DNA from: Asterionellopsis glacialis
Taxonomy: Eukaryota > Bacillariophyta > Plagiogrammaphyceae > Rhaphoneidales > Asterionellopsidaceae
DNA: 15,043 nt
Direction of reading: 5' to 3'
Assembly: GCA_014885115.2 (NCBI GenBank)
Contig: WKLE02002285.1
Coordinates: 1-15,043 of the forward strand
How positions within the stretch are numbered: the stretch's first letter is position 1; each line of letters opens with the position of its first letter. Below are positions 8,980 through 15,043 of the stretch, piece after piece. Both the position numbers and the translations under genes were made by a program. The notes below the pieces were generated by a model. That model saw nothing but the letters and a program-made list of their open reading frames with translations. It was not told the DNA's origin and searched no databases.

Positions 8980-10671
8980 TCATGATTCTCCACTGGGACG
9001 ACAGCGCAAAGTAATATCTGTAATTTCATGATGATGAGTTGCAAATCTTATGGGTGGACCATACCAATGAGTACCTGCACTCACATACACTGCAGTTCCA
9101 GTCTTTGGTAGTGCATCACCATTTGCAGAAGATTCCAGTATTGTACTACTTGTACCGCCCCCTCGAGTGCGAGGTGAGGGATAATATCCAGCAAATTTTT
9201 GGTTGAACAACCATGCTCCAATCATAAAGGGGAACATTTGACCTGCGTGTGTATGACCAGCAAGGTGTAAATCTACACCATGTGCCGACGCAGACGCAAA
9301 GTGGTTGGGTTGATGCGCTAACAGTACAATCACATCTTTCCCGGGTGTTGTACCTGCCACTGCTTGGTCCATGTTGGGCACCAAATGCGGAGTAAAACGA
9401 GCAGCAGACTTATCGAAAACTCCAGCCAATACCAACTGTCCTTCATGTCCAAGACGGACGTGTTCATTCGCCAAAGACGATATACCCAAGTCTGACAAAC
9501 CTTGAAACACATGCTCTAGGTCTCCATGTATATGCTCATGATTTCCCGACACAAACAGTTTCGTGGGGACCTTGTCAAGTTGCTGTAATGGTGATAACGC
9601 AATCTTCATCGTTTCAGGATCAGCATCAACTACGTCACCCGTAAGAGCAATAACATCGCAGGAACTATCACAAACTTTGTTGACAAGATTGACAGTTTTC
9701 TGGCAACGACTTTTACCAATAGTATAACCAATATGAAGATCAGATATCTGTACGATTCGGAAGCCATCATTTTCTGCAGATAGGTGAGGGATTTCCACTG
9801 TAACTCTGTTAATAACTGGATCGTCCCAAAAAGCTATTGCAGACCCAACCACTACGACTACTACAGATAAAAAGAGAGAGCCACTTACGATCCAATATTC
9901 TCTTTGTGCCATTTTTTGTTGTTGATGATTGTTGGTAGTAGTCTTGATTTCATTCTTATCCTTGTAGTCGTAGTCGTGTTGATGGGTGGAAACAAGTGAT
10001 GATTCGCCATGGTGATACAATAATTGACCAACTTTACGGATTGCAAAATGGACGATATCTGTGTACAACAAAATGCTACTAAAAATCCCACAAAAACCGA
10101 TACATTCCGCACAAACCAAATTAAAAAAATACGGGTCTCCTGTCGTTTCGTCTAGAATATGGTTTGGAAACCAATGTTGTAATGAAATGGAACAAATTCC
10201 TAGCAGGATGGTCCCATAACAGACTGCATATTTTACCAACCAATACGTCCATACCGTACTATTATTTTTTGAATTACGTCCAGACTGAAAATCACTTTTG
10301 TTGCTTGTTGTTGCAGTGATGCTCATGCCATCGTTATGGAGTACAACAAAACGACTATCGATGACTCTACCAAGACGGTGAGCCACATAATTTCGCCAAA
10401 ATGTAAAAAACAATATAGTAAATACAATCACAAACACAAAGTTTCGAAATTGCGAGTATTTGATTGCTCCGAAGCCAGCAACGCAAGAAAGGATAAAGAT
10501 GCTACACGAGAATACTACAGCAGAAATGAACAGTTCTGAAACACCGCGTTGTAACAACTTGAGAACTACCAAGCTCCTTCTTGTTCTTGTTTCGATGGTT
10601 TGGTGTGAAGGAGTATCATGTTGTTTAAAATGCCGTCGGGGTTGATCTCGTACCATAGACACCGAGACCAT
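8980..10671 (-). CDS. Multi-pass membrane metallophosphoesterase, YkuE/TMPPE-like (563 aa)
   Basis: A calcineurin-like phosphoesterase with a membrane N-terminal half. Counting from the ATG at 10671, hydrophobic segments lie at about 45-67, 77-95, 141-163, 184-202 and 260-280. The catalytic domain starts near residue 304. All metal-ligand motifs are present: ISDLHIG (D311, H313), TGD (D346), GNHE (N377, H378), LLAHQP (H453) and GHTHAG (H473, H475). The order and the spacing match YaeI/YkuE-type hydrolases and the animal transmembrane protein TMPPE. Bacterial relatives act on nucleotides or on lipid A-type pyrophosphates; the substrate here is unknown. The open frame runs upstream to 10806, but that extension begins with TTG. 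The first ATG is at 10671, so I use it; an upstream exon cannot be excluded. A low-complexity linker rich in Asn/Gln and His (about 225-255) precedes the last helix. On the minus strand an AATAAA occurs 19 nt after the stop. The gene borders the CpG desert. Confidence 0.85.
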   Translation of the reverse strand: MVSVSMVRDQPRRHFKQHDTPSHQTIETRTRRSLVVLKLLQRGVSELFISAVVFSCSIFILSCVAGFGAIKYSQFRNFVFVIVFTILFFTFWRNYVAHRLGRVIDSRFVVLHNDGMSITATTSNKSDFQSGRNSKNNSTVWTYWLVKYAVCYGTILLGICSISLQHWFPNHILDETTGDPYFFNLVCAECIGFCGIFSSILLYTDIVHFAIRKVGQLLYHHGESSLVSTHQHDYDYKDKNEIKTTTNNHQQQKMAQREYWIVSGSLFLSVVVVVVGSAIAFWDDPVINRVTVEIPHLSAENDGFRIVQISDLHIGYTIGKSRCQKTVNLVNKVCDSSCDVIALTGDVVDADPETMKIALSPLQQLDKVPTKLFVSGNHEHIHGDLEHVFQGLSDLGISSLANEHVRLGHEGQLVLAGVFDKSAARFTPHLVPNMDQAVAGTTPGKDVIVLLAHQPNHFASASAHGVDLHLAGHTHAGQMFPFMIGAWLFNQKFAGYYPSPRTRGGGTSSTILESSANGDALPKTGTAVYVSAGTHWYGPPIRFATHHHEITDITLRCRPSGES

Positions 10672-11417
10672 GATGTTAGATAGTTCCAACGTGACAATTT
10701 TACAACGTTGCTTGCTTTGCGTTGTTCTGTGATCCGTCTCACCGTGATGCACTTGCTCCTCTGAGCGATTGTGATTTGAGATTGTCTTCCAAGAAATGGT
10801 ATCCAAAAAAGAAGAAAACAGACAGACACGATCTCCAGGAACCTAACGGTATCCCTTGGATCCTAAGAATTAGGGTTCGGGTTTTTTTTTACAACCCAAG
10901 GAAAGAAGTTCAAGATACTGTAGTCTACTGTACCTCTGGGGGGTACCTGGTACCATGTAAATTTGATCAACGAATTATGTGAGTTCCTTTTCATATATAT
11001 ATATTTAATACCAATTTCATTTTATTTAACGTCTGTGTGGAATTCTACGGTAATGTGGAAGTGTCGGGCGGTGGGTGTCCCACTGCTGATGGGACTCCTT
11101 TTGTGACGCGTGCGCCTTCACAATTTGTCCGACTGGCACGGGGATCCCATTTTTTGGGCGGTCTTAGTTCGAAGAGCGGAAGGAAACATCATGCAGCAGC
11201 GCGCCAACCAACGAAACCATAAACCCAAAATGGTGATTTATTATTTACCAGGTACAAGGAAAACCTGGCCCATGGATAGTGACCATGGCCTTTGGACCAT
11301 TGTTGACAAATAATAAGAAAGAACGGGGAGAACATCTCTGTATGGCACTTTAACCAACCCGTCGAAGGAAAATACTGCGTCAACGACTGCTACTACGGCG
11401 GCGACAGCAACGCTACA
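10672..11417. other. Divergent intergenic region between phosphoesterase and sulfotransferase
   Basis: About 750 bp separate two divergently oriented genes, so both promoters probably lie here. Visible elements are a T9 run (10882-10890), GTACCTCTGG (10930-10939), the double KpnI-like motif GGTACC-T-GGTACC (10942-10954), a TATATATATAT run (10994-11004) and CCAGGTACAAG (11248-11258). An imperfect inverted pair, GGCCCATGG and CCATGGCC, stands near 11267-11290. CpG content is normal. The short open frames here look accidental. Confidence 0.5.
10930..10954. repeat. GTACCTCTGG plus GGTACC-T-GGTACC cluster
   Basis: The 10-mer GTACCTCTGG (10930-10939) recurs exactly at 2785-2794, in the upstream region of the CCB gene. 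It is followed by two GGTACC palindromes one base apart. The cluster sits about 260-285 bp upstream of the phosphoesterase start codon, much as the related cluster at 2604-2639 sits about 245-280 bp upstream of the CCB start codon. Confidence 0.4.
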
Positions 11418-12558
11418 ATGGTGATAATGCTGCCGCGAAAACTCCAGCGAATTCTTTTTTTCTTGATATTGATTTGCCTTTTTCTGTACCATACACCTCG
11501 TCACTATATCGACCTTGCAGTGATAAAACCTATGGAAACAACGCCAAAAGACTTGAAGGATAGTGCAACGGAAATAACGGCATTGCAATCACAAGTTGAA
11601 CCGATACCAAAAGCCATTGATGATCATTCAACAGAAATCAACGCAAAAACAACTACAAACAAAAAAGGATAGGAGAATGGCATTTATTCACGTAGGAAAA
11701 GCAGGGGGTAGCACAGTCGCCCAACTATGACGACGTAACTGCATAGGTGCATCACCACAACTACAAAGCTTTGCCATGCAACATATGGGAAATAATAGGA
11801 ACCCTAACATGACACATGAACATCTCTACAATCAGGAATTTCGAATGAAACAAGACAAGATCTGCAAAGGAAACATTATGCGAAACAAAAACCGGAGCAT
11901 AACGAAGGAAACTGAAATATCAAAGCATGTCATTGATTATTTTCACGTACGATCGCCAGATTTGGTAGCATTCAACTCATATGTGGTAATAATACGCCAT
12001 CCTGTGGATCGTATGGTGTCTTGGTTTCACTTCGAGCATCCCAAAAACAGTAATTCAAAAAGGTGGCGCAAAGAAGCTAAGTTGTATAACTGCTACAATA
12101 CAGTGAATGAGTTGGCTCATGATGGTTTATCGGCAATCACGGGACAGAATTCATCGACTTGCCAGATTCATGCGCACAAGTGTATTCGTGGAGAGAATAT
12201 TTTTTGTGAACACATGTTTTACAATTATGAATTCTATGTTCAAGGTTTGCTATCCATGCAAAAAGAAATATTTGTTGTGCGAACAGAGTTTTTTTGGAAT
12301 GACTGGCAACGAATAAACGCGATGCTGGGTGGTGGTGTGATTAAAAGGATTAAATCTATGATATATCGCGAACGTCGTGTTGAAACCGTTTCAAATCGTA
12401 CAATTAGTAAGCAAGGTTTACAGAATGCATGCCATGTGCTGGGAAAGGAAATCGGATTTTATAAGTTGCTTCTTAACCGAGCTGTAAACATAAATGAAGA
12501 AGATGAGGATGTGTCATTGAAACTTGTTAATGATACATGCCACGGAACATATGAATAA
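11418..12558 (+). pseudogene. Golgi-type sulfotransferase, disrupted by a frameshift and an in-frame TGA
   Basis: Three pieces together make one type II membrane sulfotransferase. The first frame (11418-11672) encodes a short basic N-terminus, a signal anchor (residues about 12-25, ILFFLILICLFLY) and a polar stem. The PAPS-binding loop FIHVGKAGGST lies in a different frame (about 11683-11715). The rest (to 12558) carries the 3'-phosphate-binding motif RHPVDRMVSW at 11995-12024, then a Cys-containing C-terminal part. Such enzymes transfer sulfate from PAPS to glycans in the Golgi. Two lesions are visible: an A6 run (11661-11666), where one A fewer would join anchor and P-loop frames, and TGA at 11728-11730, ten codons after the P-loop lysine. 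TGA-CGA-CGT suggests an original CGA (Arg). No GT-AG intron removes the stop and keeps the P-loop. The remaining 276 codons after the TGA are open, so the damage is recent, or it reflects sequence errors or recoding. Confidence 0.7.
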
Positions 12559-12756
12559 ATTGTTCTAAAAAGTATCAGGTTTCAATCTGTTTTCAATGCG
12601 TTAGGCTTTAGCCCACTGCTCATCTAGAATATAAAATGCAAGACGTTGGTGATGCCACTCTCTTATACATATTGGGTAGTGTTAAGGTAAAACTGCATAC
12701 GCATGACCGATTTGATTAATTTTTATTATAACATAACTTGCGTGTCTCGACTTCTT

Positions 12757-12800
12757 CCAGGAATCTAGTAGGAACCTGCCGTACCTCGTATTCCTCCTGG
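12757..12800. repeat. Imperfect inverted repeat CCAGGAAT / ATTCCTCCTGG
   Basis: CCAGGAAT (12757-12764) pairs with ATTCC-TCC-TGG (12790-12800) with a three-base bulge, around a 25-nt loop. It lies about 200 bp after the sulfotransferase stop. CCAGGAA appears once more near 12843. It may be an RNA 3'-end structure or a chance hairpin. Confidence 0.3.
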
Positions 12801-13263
12801 CACACGAGAGGAGAGAAGAAAGCTACTTACTGCATGCATTATCCAGGAAAGACTTATTCTACGGAACTACTGTAGTCAAACTGAATCTTCCCCAAGCAGA
12901 GGAAGAAGGTAAAAATATGTCTGTTTAACATTATTTCAACATGAAAAACATACTACAAGACATTATTTTGCCCTGTCTTCTGCAGGGACATTGAATTTTG
13001 AAATAATATTTGTAAGTGCGGACATGCTCCAAGATATAAAAACCGTTTTTGAAACAATAGTAAAGACTACTTAAAGAACCAAGACTACTCCCATTTGAGC
13101 GTTTTTCGTTTTCAAGGGATTCCTGCATGGTAAATACAGAAAGTACTGAGAAGTTATTCGGTCCTCCAATTATGCGGCGCGTGCAAATACTGTAGTGTCT
13201 TTACAGTTCACTTACTTCAAGTCTTGTTTGTGAAAAATCATTTAATGGAGTCTTTTACTTTCA

Positions 13264-13626
13264 ATGAAAGTCATTTTACTATCAAGAGTATTCAAAGAAT
13301 TTTTGGTAAATCTAACTTTTATGCAGTCTCGCTGCAACGTGGTGTACTTCAACTTATATTTCAAAGTATCATCGGCACTGATTTCTTATACTAAAGCTCA
13401 CATGGACTTTTTGGATATTTCTCTATGGCCCTCGTGCACGATCAGTTCTCCAAATTGTATCGATATTAGTGTGTGTTTAAATATTTTATCAAGAACTTTT
13501 TTCCATTTTGAACCTACGTACTGTCTGTACAGGTGCCACGTCGTTTTCCTCTTTCAAGTACATCTTTCAGCATCGCGGAGAAACAAACAAGATCTTATGT
13601 ATTTTTATCCAAAGATTAGACAGTAA
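13264..13626 (+). CDS. Doubtful 120-aa open reading frame
   Basis: An ATG-initiated frame of 120 codons. The product is rich in Phe, Ser, Cys and aliphatic residues, with no motif, signal peptide or domain that I recognise. CpG content is normal. It ends 135 bp before the start codon of the Gln-rich protein in the same direction, so it may simply be leader or promoter DNA of that gene. Composition resembles translated non-coding AT-rich DNA; I lean to non-coding. Confidence 0.12.
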   Translation: MKVILLSRVFKEFLVNLTFMQSRCNVVYFNLYFKVSSALISYTKAHMDFLDISLWPSCTISSPNCIDISVCLNILSRTFFHFEPTYCLYRCHVVFLFQVHLSASRRNKQDLMYFYPKIRQ

Positions 13627-13761
13627 GCACGAACAAAGAATTTCCAAACGCCGATTTTCTGTATCATCATACTTGGTAGTCCTAGTAGTCTCAACTGGCA
13701 CTGTCGCAAAGTAAAAGTTATTTAAAAGCGTGAAGTGCAAAGTGTCTGAAGAAAATTGAGA

Positions 13762-14847
13762 ATGCATCATAATCAACAGAAGATAGGCAGAATCGATGTT
13801 CTTCCACCGTCAAACTCTCTCAAGATGCATCCGCAAAACAATGTTTCTCACCGAATGGATCCTTCCATGCAGAAGCGACTTCTCGTGACAAAGGATAGAA
13901 AAATCTCAGAAGATCTACGTGCCTCTATATCAAGTAATGGTTCAAGTAGAAGCCTGACTTTGAATTTAAATAATAGTAATCATTCCAACCGAAGCCTTGG
14001 CAGTCACGGGAGCAATCCGTTGCTTGAAAAACGACACAGCGGAAATTACGTTCCTAGATACTCAGATACCTCTTCTGAAAACAGACCGTACCAAGAAGTG
14101 CGTTTTTCAGATCTTGATCACATTATTTTTATTCCACGTGATCCGAACTATCCCTTGAGGAAGAATTTCCACTCAGTCGAGAAGGGAGAATTCCCCGAAG
14201 AACTTCGCAACGCCCAAGAGGACCGTGAAAAGAAGCTTCATCATTTGGATGCTCTCTTCGGGAGCATGCGTACCAGCCAACGTCAACTCATTGAAAACCA
14301 AAAGATTCAGGAGACACTAAAACAAGATAAAAACAATAAGGGATCGTTTTTTGGAAAATTTCTTTCCAAGAAACCACAACATATTCCGCAATCACAACAG
14401 GCAGAGCAACAGCAGCAGGAACAACAACCACAGAAAATGCATCTTCATTCAAGAGACCGAATGAACGAAGCTCAACAGCAGCAGCAGCAACCACAACCAC
14501 AACAACAACGACGGCAGCAAAAATTGCCTCCAACTATTCCTGCGGTTCATTCAAGAGACCATATAAATGAGCTGCATTCTCCATCTCAAAGGCAATATCT
14601 GCCAGCCATTAGAGATCATTCCCATGACCCTCGATATCGACGGAAAGATACTCTGACAGAATCTCTACTGGAGCATCAAACAAGAAATACTACCAAGACG
14701 CACCCTCGGAGAACAAAGTCCGACACAAACATGGCAAGAAGGGCACGACCTCAAGTACCTCGTCAAGCATCAGAGCCATCTCAACGTTTACGTAGAAGTG
14801 CCGCGCCATCTCACCAAACAGGAAGCAAGAGAAGAAATCCAAGTTGA
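13762..14847 (+). CDS. Hypothetical low-complexity Gln-rich basic protein (361 aa)
   Basis: I do not recognise a family. The open frame starts two codons earlier with TTG, so the ATG at 13762 is taken as the start. Residues 50-90 are Ser/Asn-rich (SSNGSSRSLTLNLNNS). Residues 113-140 form the most ordered-looking segment (VRFSDLDHIIFIPRDPNYP), followed by a charged, probably helical or coiled-coil stretch (about 141-190) and FFGKFLSKK (196-204). Residues 209-254 are glutamine-rich. The octapeptide HSRD(R/H)(M/I)NE occurs twice (229-236 and 263-270). The C-terminus (about 292-361) is strongly basic with repeated RR and Ser (RRTKSD, RRARP, RLRRSAAPS), typical of a disordered, phosphorylated or nucleic-acid-binding tail. 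There is no signal peptide or membrane segment. Codon use looks normal, and the long open frame with normal CpG supports a real gene. It could be a fragment of a larger, spliced gene. Confidence 0.6.
   Translation: MHHNQQKIGRIDVLPPSNSLKMHPQNNVSHRMDPSMQKRLLVTKDRKISEDLRASISSNGSSRSLTLNLNNSNHSNRSLGSHGSNPLLEKRHSGNYVPRYSDTSSENRPYQEVRFSDLDHIIFIPRDPNYPLRKNFHSVEKGEFPEELRNAQEDREKKLHHLDALFGSMRTSQRQLIENQKIQETLKQDKNNKGSFFGKFLSKKPQHIPQSQQAEQQQQEQQPQKMHLHSRDRMNEAQQQQQQPQPQQQRRQQKLPPTIPAVHSRDHINELHSPSQRQYLPAIRDHSHDPRYRRKDTLTESLLEHQTRNTTKTHPRRTKSDTNMARRARPQVPRQASEPSQRLRRSAAPSHQTGSKRRNPS
14401..14520 (+). repeat. CAG/CAA glutamine-codon tracts
   Basis: Mixed CAG and CAA (with CCA) codons form two tracts, about 14395-14433 and 14471-14520, inside the Gln-rich protein. 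A 15-nt exact duplicate, TTCATTCAAGAGACC, is found at 14444-14458 and 14546-14560, 102 bp (34 codons) apart. This suggests expansion by duplication of a unit that includes a Gln tract. Mixed codons make further slippage less likely than a pure CAG run. Confidence 0.6.
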
Positions 14848-15043
14848 ATAATGTATCATAGGGGGCCCGCTCGAGAGACCAATCTCTCTATATCGATATG
14901 CCTTGAGTATTATTTAAGAGAAAGCAAGTTAGAAAAAGAGTTGAGTGTAATAAACCATGTCTAAACCAAAAGTTGAACAAAATTGAGGTCTTTCTTTCAT
15001 TTTTTCTTTTCGTAAAGTATTCAAAACCAGGTGCAACACAGCG
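14848..15043 (+). other. 3' region of the Gln-rich gene with possible poly(A) signal
   Basis: AATAAA at 14949-14954 lies about 100 bp after the stop codon and is a possible polyadenylation signal; diatom signals are not strongly conserved. The window ends with ACCAGGTGCAAC (from about 15028), related to the CCAGGT motif seen elsewhere. No gene is visible in the last 196 bases. Confidence 0.3.

Larger units (their letters stand above)
12559..13761. other. Intergenic region, no convincing gene
   Basis: About 1.2 kb between the sulfotransferase and the Gln-rich protein. It is AT-rich with ordinary CpG content, unlike the desert. It contains an imperfect hairpin (12757-12800) and one 120-codon frame of doubtful value (13264-13626). 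The 3' part should hold the promoter and 5' leader of the downstream gene, but I see no clear TATA box at a fitting distance. Confidence 0.45.

Noticed and set aside
10870..10875. TTAGGG telomere-like unit
   Set aside because: Only one exact copy followed by TTCGGG; no array, so not an interstitial telomere.
10566..10982. Overlapping 86- and 87-codon frames at the phosphoesterase 5' end
   Set aside because: They overlap each other and the phosphoesterase frame, lack domains, and are best explained as shadows of coding and promoter DNA.
11728..11730. TGA as a selenocysteine codon
   Set aside because: Diatoms do have selenoproteins, but sulfotransferases are not among the known families, I see no convincing SECIS structure after 12558, and a separate frameshift upstream already points to gene decay.
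14859..14875. GGGCCC followed by CTCGAG, resembling a cloning polylinker
   Set aside because: The order and flanks do not match a vector I know, and the sequence continues as ordinary AT-rich 3' DNA. Chance occurrence of two sites is more likely.
1..15043. tRNA, rRNA, CRISPR arrays or bacterial-type operons
   Set aside because: No T-arm consensus, no rRNA-like sequence, no regularly spaced repeats, and no closely packed co-directional genes were seen on either strand.

Overview
The window looks like nuclear DNA of a photosynthetic stramenopile, most likely a diatom. One gene encodes a chloroplast cytochrome b6f assembly factor that begins with a secretory signal peptide ending in ...SHA|FVVP. 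This is the bipartite (ASAFAP-type) plastid address of red-lineage secondary plastids. Genes are mostly uninterrupted, non-operonic and separated by AT-rich DNA. There are no bacterial ribosome binding sites, operons or CRISPR-like arrays. The species cannot be named from this sequence.

Layout: (1) 1-506 is an upstream region with a perfect CRE (TGACGTCA), a near-palindrome and a possible TATA box. (2) 507-1316 (+) is an Abitram/FAM206-like protein. It converges tail to tail, 67 bp apart, with 1384-2361 (-), a CCB2/CCB4-family protein for haem attachment to cytochrome b6. (3) 2362-2837 is the upstream region of the CCB gene, with inverted repeats. (4) 2838-8979 is about 6.1 kb without a recognisable gene and almost without CpG. 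I read six CpG dinucleotides in the whole stretch, with two runs of about 2.1 kb that have none, whereas coding DNA on both sides has several per 60 bases. (5) 8980-10671 (-) is a multi-pass membrane metallophosphoesterase. (6) 11418-12558 (+) is a sulfotransferase gene that reads as broken, with one frameshift at an A6 run and one in-frame TGA just after the PAPS-binding loop. (7) 12559-13761 is intergenic. (8) 13762-14847 (+) is a low-complexity, glutamine-rich, basic protein of unknown function.

The genes do not form a pathway; they are independent housekeeping or accessory genes. The most striking signal is the CpG desert, best explained by long-standing cytosine methylation and deamination of silenced DNA that stops sharply at the end of a coding gene. 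Secondary signals are the decaying sulfotransferase, a CCAGGTA-type motif recurring upstream of several genes, and a low-GC core within the desert that resembles the composition reported for diatom centromeres. I found no clear evidence of a new multi-gene system.
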